Shown here in pieces: positions 1 to 7,398 of a stretch of 9,645 nucleotides of DNA. Location: NCBI GenBank assembly GCA_021778875.1, contig JAJYBT010000041.1:1-9645 (forward strand), read 5' to 3'. The position numbers were made by a program, and so were the translations under genes. This DNA is from Acidobacteriota bacterium (GTDB taxonomy: Bacteria; Acidobacteriota; Terriglobia; Terriglobales; Acidobacteriaceae). Under the pieces are notes generated by a model that was not told the origin of the DNA, made no database searches, and was given only the letters and a program-made list of their open reading frames with translations. Within the stretch, counting starts at the first letter, position 1; each line of letters starts with the position of its first letter.

Positions 1-1546
1 TGCCGTGCTGCGCATAGAACCAGTCAGTGGGATCGGTGGCGCCGACCAGCTTGAAGTCACCACCCTCGCCGAGGCGCCACATCACGCGACCGGAGCCCTT
101 GCCGTCGAGGAACTCGATCTTGATGATCCAGTTCTGGTGGCGCATGGAGAGCAGCAGGTTGTGGTCGTCGCTCGAGTAGAGCATGTCGTTGGAGTGAGTC
201 CAGTCGGGGAAGTTCATGGGGTGGCGATTGACGTCGAGGTGATCGAAGGTATTCCACACCCAGTCGGGATTGCCGTTCTGGTCGACGTCGACGAGCGCGT
301 CGCCGAGGACGTTGGTGGTGCCGGGGTAGCCGGGCAGGTTGGTGTAGGGCCTGGAGTAGTCCGCCAACAGCACCAGATGGCCGTTGGGCAGGATCAGGAC
401 ACTGTGGTGGAAGTTTTTGAACTGGTAACTGTTGCCCTGGGCATCGCGCAGGTTTGAGGCGGCGAGCTTCTGGTTGAGGGAGTCCATGGTGATGGTGCGG
501 ATGGTGTTGCCCGCCAGATCGACTTCGCGCACCTCGTCGTAGAGGTTGAAGGTGCCCTTGACGGTGAGCGAGGAGAGATAGGAGACGAGCATCAGCAGGT
601 GGCCGTTGGGCAGCATCTGGACGCCCTGAATGATATCAACCGACGAGGCGGAGTAGGTGTAGGTCCAGATGACGTTGCCGTTCAGATCGGTGGCGTAGGC
701 CTGGGCCACGTTGCCGGGGACGACGGTGTTCCACAGCTCGATGCCGGGCTGAGGCGTGCCGCCGCTGGTGGTGCTGGCTTGGACAGTCGCGGTGGCGGGC
801 GGCGTTCCGGTCTGGCAGGTCTGGTCGGCGTCGTTGAAGGTGGCGCCGTTGTTGAGCACGACCTGGGCGCGCATGTGGTAGGTGGAGTTGCCGAGCATAC
901 CAGCGACGTAGATCTGCACCTGTCCGCCGTTGGCTGTGGGCGTGGCGACCTGCCAGGTGTTCAGCCCGTAGTTCGTGGTCTTGCCGAACTGCACGGAGAC
1001 CTTGCCGGGCGCGGGCAGGTAGATGGACTCAAGCGCAACCTGGGGATTGCCGGTGGTGCCGGGGCAGGAGATGACCCCGGGCAGGATGATGGCCGCCACG
1101 GCGGTGGCGTAGTTCTGCAGGGGCGAGGAGACGAGCGCCGCAGTCACGGTCACGTTCTGGCTGACGGGGATGAAGGTGGGTGCGATGTAGTTGCCGGAGG
1201 TGTCAATAGTGCCGTCGGCCGAGCTGCCGCCGACCTTGCCGTTCACCATCCACTCGATTTGGCCGCCGCTGGTGGAGGTGGCGGTGAACTGGAACTTCTG
1301 CCCTGGGGCAAGGACTACATACTCCGGCGAGATGGTGACGGAGCCGCTCTGCGAGGCAGTGGGTGGGCCGCTGGTGGGCGGACCGTAGGGATTGACTCCG
1401 GTGTTGATCCAGAAGCCGCAGCCTGCGAGCAAAACGACGGGAACAAGGCAAAGCAGGAGAGCCAGCCGGCCGGCTGCGGAGCGTGCATGCCTGCGCTGCG
1501 CAGGCCGGTGTGGTGACAGGGATTCCATCGCGGGGGAAGAGTTCAT
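1..1546 (-). CDS. Arylsulfotransferase-family lipoprotein with N-terminal Ig-like segment (3' end cut by window)
   Basis: The reading frame is open for 515 codons to the window edge. The N-terminus has basic residues (RRHAR, RSAAGR), a hydrophobic stretch and a lipobox LLAGC with Cys43, so a lipid-anchored exported protein is expected. Residues ~60-140 (SVTISPEYVVLAPGQKFQFT, then WMVNGKVGGSS and GTIDTSGNYIAPT) look like the bacterial Ig-like modules common on acidobacterial surface proteins. From ~260 on, the sequence matches the arylsulfotransferase (ASST) beta-propeller family: FHHSVLILPNG (His380/381), DWTHSN (His451), MRHQN (Arg469) and QHG (His514). These correspond in kind to the His/Arg active-site set of E. 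coli ASST, with His514 the likely sulfurylated residue. ASST moves sulfate between phenolic compounds without PAPS; the real substrate here is unknown. The start at 1546 has only a weak ribosome site; Met7 at 1528 is the alternative. The gene lies 152 bases downstream of aroDE on the same strand. Confidence 0.85.
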   Translation of the reverse strand, partial: MNSSPAMESLSPHRPAQRRHARSAAGRLALLLCLVPVVLLAGCGFWINTGVNPYGPPTSGPPTASQSGSVTISPEYVVLAPGQKFQFTATSTSGGQIEWMVNGKVGGSSADGTIDTSGNYIAPTFIPVSQNVTVTAALVSSPLQNYATAVAAIILPGVISCPGTTGNPQVALESIYLPAPGKVSVQFGKTTNYGLNTWQVATPTANGGQVQIYVAGMLGNSTYHMRAQVVLNNGATFNDADQTCQTGTPPATATVQASTTSGGTPQPGIELWNTVVPGNVAQAYATDLNGNVIWTYTYSASSVDIIQGVQMLPNGHLLMLVSYLSSLTVKGTFNLYDEVREVDLAGNTIRTITMDSLNQKLAASNLRDAQGNSYQFKNFHHSVLILPNGHLVLLADYSRPYTNLPGYPGTTNVLGDALVDVDQNGNPDWVWNTFDHLDVNRHPMNFPDWTHSNDMLYSSDDHNLLLSMRHQNWIIKIEFLDGKGSGRVMWRLGEGGDFKLVGATDPTDWFYAQHG

Positions 1547-1698
1547 TCCATCGTTCTCGTTCTTGGTATAGGTGCCAGGCGTCCCGGGAAGGCAGACGGA
1601 TTCCTCTGTTTAGTTTGGATGAACGGGAGAGGCAATGGGGTGCCTCAGGGGGCAGGGTTCTTTTTGCCCTGGTGCAGGATGCGACATCGGGAGGGCAA

Positions 1699-3282
1699 TC
1701 AGCCGCGCTTGCGCAGTTCGTGCTCCACCACGCGCAGCATCTCCGCCTCGGGTGCGGGCTTGCCGGTCCAGATTTCAAACTGGCGCGCGCCCTGCTGTAC
1801 GAACATCTCAAGTCCGCTGATGACGGGGATGCCCCGGGACCGGGCCAGCTTGAGCAGCGGCGTTTCCAGCGGGTTATAGACCATGTCAAAGACGAGTCCG
1901 GCGTTGAGCTCGTTTTCAGCGATGGGCATGGTCTGCCTGGTGCCTTTCATGCCGCAGGGGGTGGTGTTGATGAGCACGTCGAAGTGCTGTTTGGCGAAGA
2001 CCTCGTGCTTGAGCGATTTGGCCTTGGCCTGGCGGGCGAGTGTGACGGCGTTCTCATGGGTGCGGTTGATGATGAAGACCTCCGCGCCCTGCTCGACGAG
2101 ACCGAAGACCGCGGCCCGGGCGGCGCCGCCGGCGCCCAGCACGGCGATGCGGGCTCCCTTGAGGCGCAGGCGCTTTTCGAGCGGGCGGATGACGCCGGCA
2201 ACGTCAGTGTTGAAGCCGTAGAGCTTGCCGTCCGCGCCAGTACGCAGCGTGTTGCAGGCGCCGATGCGCGCGGTGAGGGGGTCCATATTCGCCAGGAAGG
2301 GCAGGACCTCCTGCTTGAGCGGCATGGTGACGGCCGCGCCGGCAAGGGGCAGCTCGCGGACAAGGGTAAGCAGGTCTTCCAGCGCGCGGACGCGCAGAGG
2401 CAGCAGCACGGCGTTGACGCTCTCGCGGCGAAAGGCCGTGTTCTGCATGAGCGGCGAGAGTGAGTGTGCGATGGGGTTGCCGGCCACGCCGAAGACGCGC
2501 GTTGCCTGGTCAAGCTGCTCGACGCGATAGAGGTCGCGGAGGGTCTGGGCGGTGACCTGGCCGGGGGCGGTCTCGGAACCGTCAGAGAACGAGGCGAAGG
2601 TGAACGCGCCGCCGGTGCGCGGGCCGAGGACGCGGCTGACGATGCCCTCCTCGCCCATGGCAATGCCAACGATGTTGGAGGAGGCGGAGCGGTTTTCGAT
2701 GAGGCGCAGAACGGCGAGGTTGTCGGCCAGCGAACGCGCGGTGGAGACGACCTTGACGAAGTCAGGCTTGAAGGCGGCGATGCGGTCGGCGGCCTGATCG
2801 AGGCTGCGCGTGCGGGTGAAGTCGTGAAAGCTGATGAGGAGAGCGGTGCCGGCCTCCCACAGGCGGGTGTGGAAGTGGGAGAGCTGGGCAGGCCTGGCTT
2901 CCTCGGCGGACTCCACCTCGAGGTCGATGATCTGGCAGCCGGCGAGCGCGGCCTTGGTGAGGATCTCGATCTCCGTGGCCAGGGGCCCGTCGAAGTTGCC
3001 GCCGTTGGGCTTGCGGCGGCAGGTGGCGATGGCGGCCACGTCGCGGTGCTCGGCGAGGAACTCCTTGAGGCGCGGCAGGATAGCGGCGGGCTTGGGCAGG
3101 GAATCGAGGCGGAACTCGAGGAACTTGACGCTCTGGATGGCGGCTTCGGCGCGCTCCATCATCTCAGCGGGCGAGGCGGCCTGGATGGCCACGCAGAGTT
3201 TTCCGACGCGCAGCCGGGGACCGGCGGGCGGGTCAGAGGTGGCGAGGGTGGCAGCGCTGCGCATATCGGTCAATTGACGCAT
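1699..3282 (-). CDS. aroDE: Bifunctional 3-dehydroquinate dehydratase (type I) / shikimate dehydrogenase
   Basis: This 527-residue cytoplasmic fusion enzyme catalyses consecutive shikimate-pathway steps: 3-dehydroquinate to 3-dehydroshikimate, then NADPH-dependent reduction to shikimate. Residues ~25-245 are type I dehydroquinase: EFRLD (56-60), SFHDF with catalytic His153, DFVKVV with Schiff-base Lys177, MGEEGIVSR and TAPGQ (238-242). Residues ~262-527 are shikimate dehydrogenase: FGVAGNPIAHSLSP with the shikimate-binding serines 274/276, VTMPLK with catalytic Lys323, CNTL, GFNTD with catalytic Asp360, the nucleotide loop GAGGAAR (383-389), INRT as an NADP-type signature, NTTPCGM, DMVYNPLETPLL and GLEMFVQQGA. 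All key residues are present, so both activities are expected. The frame stays open upstream to 3786, but that part is antisense to the M3 gene. Start 3282 was chosen over 3264 (Met7); neither has a strong ribosome site. The same domain order is known from plants and Chlamydia. Confidence 0.93.
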   Translation of the reverse strand: MRQLTDMRSAATLATSDPPAGPRLRVGKLCVAIQAASPAEMMERAEAAIQSVKFLEFRLDSLPKPAAILPRLKEFLAEHRDVAAIATCRRKPNGGNFDGPLATEIEILTKAALAGCQIIDLEVESAEEARPAQLSHFHTRLWEAGTALLISFHDFTRTRSLDQAADRIAAFKPDFVKVVSTARSLADNLAVLRLIENRSASSNIVGIAMGEEGIVSRVLGPRTGGAFTFASFSDGSETAPGQVTAQTLRDLYRVEQLDQATRVFGVAGNPIAHSLSPLMQNTAFRRESVNAVLLPLRVRALEDLLTLVRELPLAGAAVTMPLKQEVLPFLANMDPLTARIGACNTLRTGADGKLYGFNTDVAGVIRPLEKRLRLKGARIAVLGAGGAARAAVFGLVEQGAEVFIINRTHENAVTLARQAKAKSLKHEVFAKQHFDVLINTTPCGMKGTRQTMPIAENELNAGLVFDMVYNPLETPLLKLARSRGIPVISGLEMFVQQGARQFEIWTGKPAPEAEMLRVVEHELRKRG

Positions 3283-3296
3283 CTTAATGTGGTTCT

Positions 3297-3316
3297 GCTT
3301 TGGATGCAACCAAAGC
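3297..3316. promoter_or_regulatory. 20-bp near-perfect palindrome in the aroDE / M3 divergent spacer (candidate operator)
   Basis: Arms GCTTTGG (3297-3303) and CCAAAGC (3310-3316) are perfect inverted copies around ATGCAA, whose central TGCA is also symmetric, so 18 of 20 positions obey dyad symmetry. On the minus strand the centre reads TTGCAT, a weak -35. Exactly 17 bases further is TAAGAT, a -10-like hexamer that overlaps the aroDE start codon at 3282. If that promoter is real, the transcript would begin near 3274 and the ATG at 3264 would be the true start. The palindrome could be a repressor site or simply an RNA hairpin. No regulator gene is adjacent to help decide. Confidence 0.35.
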
Positions 3317-3400
3317 GGCTCCGCGGGCGGGATTTCACCGTGTTTGCGGGGCGCGGCGGCCGGATGTGGCAAGCTGGAACTCTGGAGGATTGTGCCAACT

Positions 3401-5407
3401 ATGCCTGCTGATACGGTTGCCGCCGGTGCGCTGACGGAAGATATCCACGTGTGGGAGGCTGGGGGAGCCCAGTCGGCCGAGGCTCTGTCGAGCTGGGTGG
3501 GGGCGCGGCTGGCCGCCCATGAGGCCGCGCTGGCGGCTCTGCTGGCGGTGGAGGGCGCGCGGACGCCGGAGAACTCTCTGCGGCTGTATGACGTGGCGGT
3601 GGAGCAACTGAGCCTGGCGGGCGCGCAGGCCGGTGTGCTGAACTCAGTGGCCGCCAGCAAGCAGGTGCGCGACCAGGCACAGATGGAGGCGCAACGGGTG
3701 GCCATGGCCGCCAGCGCGCTGAGCCTGAATCGCGCGGTGTACGATGCCCTGGCGGTGATAGACCTGAGCGGGGCGAGCGCGGCCACGCGGCACTACGTGG
3801 AGCGCACGCTGCTGAGCTATCGGCTGGCGGGCGTGGACAAGGATGACGCCACGCGGGCGCATCTGCAGGCGCTGCACGAGAAGGCGACGGGGCTGTCGCT
3901 GGAGTTTTCGCGGAATATCCAGGAGGGGGGCCGGACGATTGAGGCCACGGCCGCCGAGCTGGATGGGTTGCCGCCGGACTATGTTGCGCGGCACCAGCCG
4001 GATGCGGAGGGGCGGATTCTGCTCTCGACCGACCAGCCGGACATGCAGCCGGTGATGACGTTTGCGAGCAATGCCGGTCTGCGCGAGCGCATGTTTCTGG
4101 CGTACAACACGCGCGCCTACCCGGCGAACCGGCAGATTCTGCTGGACCTGCTGGCGACGCGGCAGGAGCTGGCCACGGTGCTGGGCTTCCGGAGTTGGGC
4201 GGACCTGGCCACGGCGGACCAGATGATGGGTTCGGCAGCCAACGTGCGCGCCTTTCTGGCCCGGCTGGATGAGGCCAGCCGCGAGGGCGCCCAGCGCGAG
4301 CATGTGCTGATTGTGGACTTTGCCCGCAGGCGCGAGCCCGGGCTGCAGGCCATTGACATCACCAGCCGCGGCTACTGGTATGAGCAGTTTCGCCGGTCGG
4401 CGTTTGACTTTGACTCGCAATCGGTGCGGCCGTACTTTCCGTATGCGCAGGTGGAGGCTGGCGTGCTGGAGACGGCGGCCCAGCTCTTCAAGGTGGAGTT
4501 TCGGCGCTCGGCCGTGCCGGGGTGGGACCCGGCGGTGACGGTCTATGAGGTGTTCGAGGAGGGCCGGCCGATGGGCAGGTTCTACCTGGACATGCATCCG
4601 CGCGAGGGCAAGGACAAGTGGTTTTCCGCCGCGCCGGTGGTGACGGGCGTGCGCGGGCGCTACCTGCCGGAGGCGGCGCTGATCTGCAACTTCCCGGGCG
4701 GCGAGGCGGGCGACCCGGGCCTGATGCAGTACAGCGACGTGGTGACCTTCTTCCACGAGTTCGGCCACCTGATGCACGCGATTCTGGGCGGGCATACGGA
4801 GTGGGCGGGGCTGTCGGGCTTTGCCACGGAGGGCGACTTTATCGAGGTTCCGTCGCAGATGCTGGAGGAGTTTTTCCGCGATGAAAGGCTGCTGCAGGGG
4901 TTTGCGCGGCACTACCAGACGGGCGAGGTGCTGCCGGCGGAGACGATCCGGAAGATGAAGCTGGCGGGGGCGTTCGGCCGGGCAGACTGGGTGCGGTCGC
5001 AGCTCTACTACACGACGCTCTCGCTGGACCTGCACGATGCGGATCCGGCGGGGCTGGACCTGGATGCGACTACGAAGCAGCTGTTCCAGAGCCTGCAGCC
5101 GTGGACATGGCTGGACGGAAACCGCATGTATGCGAGCTTTGGGCACCTGACCGGCTACTCGTCGAACTACTACACCTATGCCTTTGACAAGGTGATTGCG
5201 CTGGACTTCTTTGCGCAGTTTGATCCGGCGGACCTGCTGGGGTGCGATACCGGTGCACGCTACCGGAAGCTGGTGCTGGAGCAGGGCGGCTCGAAGCCGG
5301 GCCGGGAGATGGTGCGTGATTTTCTGGGGCGCGACGAGGACTTTGCAGCCTTCAGCACGTGGCTGAATGAGGAGTTTGAGAGCGAGCTGCTGGCGCAAAT
5401 GGCCTGA
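3401..5407 (+). CDS. M3-family zinc oligopeptidase (thimet oligopeptidase / Dcp-like)
   Basis: The 668-residue product has the length usual for oligopeptidase A or thimet oligopeptidase, and no signal peptide, so it should degrade short peptides in the cytoplasm. The zinc motif HEFGH lies at residues 452-456, with catalytic Glu453 and zinc ligands His452 and His456. The third ligand is Glu482 in DFIEVPSQMLEEFF. The C-terminal substrate-binding loop FGHLTGYSSNYYTYAF (580-595) retains the His and Tyr residues that M3 enzymes use in catalysis. ALICNFP before the active site also fits the family. The N-terminal ~200 residues are alpha-helical and less conserved, as usual in M3. A GGAGG at 3384-3388 precedes the ATG at 3401 by 12 bases; the in-frame GTG at 3392 sits too close to it to be the start. 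It is transcribed divergently from aroDE, and a dehydrogenase gene follows 41 bases downstream. The exact subtype cannot be assigned. Confidence 0.93.
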   Translation: MPADTVAAGALTEDIHVWEAGGAQSAEALSSWVGARLAAHEAALAALLAVEGARTPENSLRLYDVAVEQLSLAGAQAGVLNSVAASKQVRDQAQMEAQRVAMAASALSLNRAVYDALAVIDLSGASAATRHYVERTLLSYRLAGVDKDDATRAHLQALHEKATGLSLEFSRNIQEGGRTIEATAAELDGLPPDYVARHQPDAEGRILLSTDQPDMQPVMTFASNAGLRERMFLAYNTRAYPANRQILLDLLATRQELATVLGFRSWADLATADQMMGSAANVRAFLARLDEASREGAQREHVLIVDFARRREPGLQAIDITSRGYWYEQFRRSAFDFDSQSVRPYFPYAQVEAGVLETAAQLFKVEFRRSAVPGWDPAVTVYEVFEEGRPMGRFYLDMHPREGKDKWFSAAPVVTGVRGRYLPEAALICNFPGGEAGDPGLMQYSDVVTFFHEFGHLMHAILGGHTEWAGLSGFATEGDFIEVPSQMLEEFFRDERLLQGFARHYQTGEVLPAETIRKMKLAGAFGRADWVRSQLYYTTLSLDLHDADPAGLDLDATTKQLFQSLQPWTWLDGNRMYASFGHLTGYSSNYYTYAFDKVIALDFFAQFDPADLLGCDTGARYRKLVLEQGGSKPGREMVRDFLGRDEDFAAFSTWLNEEFESELLAQMA

Positions 5408-5448
5408 CGCTGCGGGGTGTGCGCGGCGCATCCGCTAGGATGGATGCG

Positions 5449-6246
5449 ATGGCGAGCACACAGGATTTCAAGGGCAGATGGGCGCTGGTGACCGGGGCCA
5501 GCGCGGGGATTGGCACGGCGCTGGCGCGGGAGCTGGCGCGTCACGGCGCAAAACTGATTTTGACGGCGCGGCGCAGGGACCGGCTGGATGCGCTGGCCGC
5601 GGAACTGGCGGGCAAGGGCGCCGAGGTGCGTGTGGTCGTGGCTGACCTGAACGATCCGGCCGCGCCGCAGCAACTGTACGACGCGACCGAGGGCGCGGGC
5701 GTGGCGGTGGATATCCTGGTGAACAACGCAGGACTGGGCCAGTACGGCGCTTTCCACACCAGCGATCTGGAGCAGGAGCTGAGCCAGGTGCGCGTGAACT
5801 GCGAGGCGGTGGTGCGACTGTCGCGGTTGTTTGTGCCGCGCATGGTGGAGCGGCGGAGGGGATGGTTGCTGGTGGTGGCATCGACGGCAAGCTTTCAGCC
5901 GGTTCCGTATATCTCGACGTACGCGGCGACGAAGGTGTTTGACCGGTTCTTTGCGCTGGGGCTGGCGGCGGAGGTGGCGCGGTTCGGCGTGAAGGTGACG
6001 GCGCTGTGTCCGGGGCCGACGGAGAGCGAGTTTTTTGACGTTGCTGGTGCGGCGGCCTTTCGGCGCCATGTGCAGCCGGCCGAGGATGTGGCTCGGCTGG
6101 GCGTTGCCGCGCTGGCTCGCGGGCAGCGCACGATTCTGCCGCAGACGCAGGGGAAGGTGACGGCGTTTCTGGTGCGCTTTTTGCCGGTGAGCCTGATTAC
6201 GTACTTTGTGGAGCGCGCGGCGCGGCCGGAGAAAGCGACGGGTTGA
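5449..6246 (+). CDS. Short-chain dehydrogenase/reductase (classical SDR, DltE/YdfG-like)
   Basis: A 265-residue NAD(P)-dependent oxidoreductase with a complete classical SDR core. The cofactor loop TGASAGIG is at 15-22, a TARRRDR stretch after the second strand suggests NADP preference, and NNAG is at 92-95. The catalytic triad is Ser145, Tyr158 and Lys162 (YAATK), followed by CPGPTESEFF after the active-site helix. The C-terminus (FLVRFLPVSLITYFVERAAR) is hydrophobic and may touch the membrane, as in several COG0300-type SDRs. The ATG at 5449 is preferred because AGGA at 5437-5440 lies 8 bases upstream; the ATG at 5440 overlaps that site. The gene follows the M3 peptidase by 41 bases and precedes the DUF1080 gene by 60, so an operon is possible. 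The substrate cannot be inferred. Confidence 0.92.
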   Translation: MASTQDFKGRWALVTGASAGIGTALARELARHGAKLILTARRRDRLDALAAELAGKGAEVRVVVADLNDPAAPQQLYDATEGAGVAVDILVNNAGLGQYGAFHTSDLEQELSQVRVNCEAVVRLSRLFVPRMVERRRGWLLVVASTASFQPVPYISTYAATKVFDRFFALGLAAEVARFGVKVTALCPGPTESEFFDVAGAAAFRRHVQPAEDVARLGVAALARGQRTILPQTQGKVTAFLVRFLPVSLITYFVERAARPEKATG

Positions 6247-6306
6247 GAGAGCTTGCGCAGTTGGCGAGGTGAGATGGAGAAATGGCGTCGAAGGAGGGAA
6301 AGCGGG

Positions 6307-7065
6307 ATGAGGGTTGGATCTAAATTCAGGATTCCAGGTATTTTCTTGCTGGTTGTGGCGATGTGTGTGCCGCTGGGATGGGCCGGGACGAAGGGGATTC
6401 CGAAGCACGGGAAGGCTGTTTTTGTGTTCAACGGCAGGGACCTGAGCCAGTTCGATACGTTTTTGCCGAGCACGGGGCTGAACGCGGATCCGAAGCATGT
6501 GTTCACGGTGGAGAACGGGGTGGTGCACGTATCGGGCACGGAGATGGGGTACTTCATCACGAAGAAGGAGTACAGGAATTACTATCTGCGGGCGGAGTTC
6601 AAGTGGGGCGAGGGGACGTTTGCGCCGAGGGCAGGTCAGGCGCGGGACAGCGGGATTTTGTACAACGTGCAGGGACCAGACAAGGTGTGGCCACGCAGCG
6701 TGGAGTTCCAGATTAACGAGGGCTGCACGGGCGACTTTTGGATGACGGACGGCGCAGCGCTGACAGGAACGGACGGCGTGCGGGTGGTGGGACCGACGGG
6801 CAGCGCGAAGAAGATTGACCGCTTCAACAAGGGGCCGTGGAAGAACGTGGTGGGATATCGCGACCCGGTGAATGAACTGGAGAAGCCGCACGGCGAATGG
6901 AACGTGGTGGAACTGGTGAATCGCGACGGTCATGTGTGGCAGTACGTGAACGGAACGCTGGCGAACGAAGGGACGGACGCGTTTCCGGGGAGCGGCAGGA
7001 TTCTGTTCCAGTCAGAAGGGGCGGAGGTGTACTTCCGGAATATGAAGATCTATCCGCTGAAGTAG
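6307..7065 (+). CDS. Secreted DUF1080 (3-keto-disaccharide hydrolase-type) protein
   Basis: A 252-residue exported protein. Residues 1-26 form a signal peptide: charged start RVGSKFR, hydrophobic IPGIFLLVVAMCVPLG, and a likely cleavage after WA26. Cys20 is not in a lipobox, so release to the periplasm or outside is expected. The rest is one DUF1080 domain of concanavalin-like jelly-roll type: FNGRDLSQF (41-49), GYFITKKEYRNYYLRAEFKW, RDSGILYN (113-120), SVEFQINEG (131-139), GEWNVVELV, and the closing GRILFQSEGAEVYFRNMKIYPL. Some DUF1080 members hydrolyse 3-keto-glycosides; others sit in carbohydrate-degradation loci with unknown roles. The SDR gene just upstream is not a recognised glycoside 3-dehydrogenase, so a pathway link is only a guess. 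The start is fixed by the strong site AAGGAGGG (6291-6298), 8 bases before the ATG. An in-frame ATG at 6274 would break the signal peptide layout. Confidence 0.9.
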   Translation: MRVGSKFRIPGIFLLVVAMCVPLGWAGTKGIPKHGKAVFVFNGRDLSQFDTFLPSTGLNADPKHVFTVENGVVHVSGTEMGYFITKKEYRNYYLRAEFKWGEGTFAPRAGQARDSGILYNVQGPDKVWPRSVEFQINEGCTGDFWMTDGAALTGTDGVRVVGPTGSAKKIDRFNKGPWKNVVGYRDPVNELEKPHGEWNVVELVNRDGHVWQYVNGTLANEGTDAFPGSGRILFQSEGAEVYFRNMKIYPLK

Positions 7066-7109
7066 CGCGGATGGCAGGTGCGCAGGACCTGGGCACGGCC
7101 TGGGCCGGA

Positions 7110-7146
7110 TGCGGCGTGAGCTGGGTGCTGAAGGCCGCAGAGTTTT
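7110..7146 (+). terminator. Possible weak terminator after the DUF1080 gene
   Basis: TGCGGC (7110-7115) and GCCGCA (7134-7139) form a 6-bp stem with an 18-base loop that contains a small inner AGC/GCT pairing. It is followed by GAG and four T. The stem is short and the T run is poor, so this is a weak intrinsic terminator candidate about 45 bases after the DUF1080 stop codon. Confidence 0.25.
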
Positions 7147-7168
7147 CCACGGACGGAAATCGGATGGG

Positions 7169-7196
7169 GCAACCTTTTGCGGGGTGCGGCATCTGA
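7169..7196 (+). promoter_or_regulatory. Candidate ECF-sigma-type promoter
   Basis: GCAACCT (7169-7175) resembles the GGAACTT-type -35 with its AAC core. After exactly 16 bases comes TCTGA (7192-7196), matching the TCTNA form of a sigmaE-like -10. Transcription would start near 7203 and run through the hairpin series into pgeF with a leader of about 200 bases. It is supported only by motif match and spacing; no sigma factor gene lies in the window. Confidence 0.35.
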
Positions 7197-7328
7197 ACCT
7201 GTAACAAGCAGAGGCTTCCCCAGGTTACGTCCCTCCAATAAAGGAACCATTCCTTTTCGAGGGTCTGTTGTTGGACCCTTCGTCTCGAATCTCTTCAGGA
7301 AATTCCCACCAAAACATGCCTCTCGAGC

Positions 7329-7350
7329 GGGCCTGCCGGAAGGCAGGCCC
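7329..7350. repeat. Perfect 9-bp GC-rich hairpin with GGAA loop (REP-like palindrome)
   Basis: GGGCCTGCC (7329-7337) and GGCAGGCCC (7342-7350) pair perfectly around the tetraloop GGAA. No T run follows on either strand, so it is not a standard intrinsic terminator. A second small palindrome, GCGC-TT-GCGC (7353-7362), follows it directly. Compact GC-rich palindromes in spacers are typical of REP elements, but only one copy is present here, so a repeat family cannot be shown. Confidence 0.45.
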
Positions 7351-7392
7351 ATGCGCTTGCGCCATGCTGGGAATGGATGCCGGAATGCCCGA

Positions 7393-7398
7393 TACAAT
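7393..7398 (+). promoter_or_regulatory. Possible -10 element just upstream of pgeF
   Basis: TACAAT (5 of 6 matches to TATAAT) ends 6 bases before the GTG at 7405, the spacing expected if transcription started at or next to that codon (leaderless). No acceptable -35 is seen 16-18 bases upstream, so this is weak evidence. Confidence 0.25.

Noticed and set aside
1650..1672. CAGGG/CCCTG hairpin with a T run between aroDE and the sulfotransferase gene
   Set aside because: The stem is only 5 bp and the T run lies in the loop, not after the stem; on the minus strand, where it would matter, it reads as A.
1483..3411. Two adjoining long plus-strand frames (326 and 315 codons) opposite aroDE
   Set aside because: Both mirror aroDE codons and are rich in Gly, Ala, Glu and Asp with no domain. 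The minus strand carries both complete enzyme signatures.
3283..3786. N-terminal extension of aroDE up to 3786
   Set aside because: The added residues are Ala/Ser/Arg-rich, antisense to the M3 start, and lie before the conserved dehydroquinase fold.
3644..5431. 595-codon open frame on minus, antisense to the M3 peptidase
   Set aside because: The translation is rich in Arg, His, Pro and Gln with no recognisable motif, as expected from the complement of a GC-biased gene. The plus-strand frame has a full M3 active site.
5260..6933. 557-codon minus frame spanning parts of three plus-strand genes
   Set aside because: It crosses the ends of the M3, SDR and DUF1080 genes and their spacers, is low-complexity basic, and has no family match. 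It is a GC-driven artefact.
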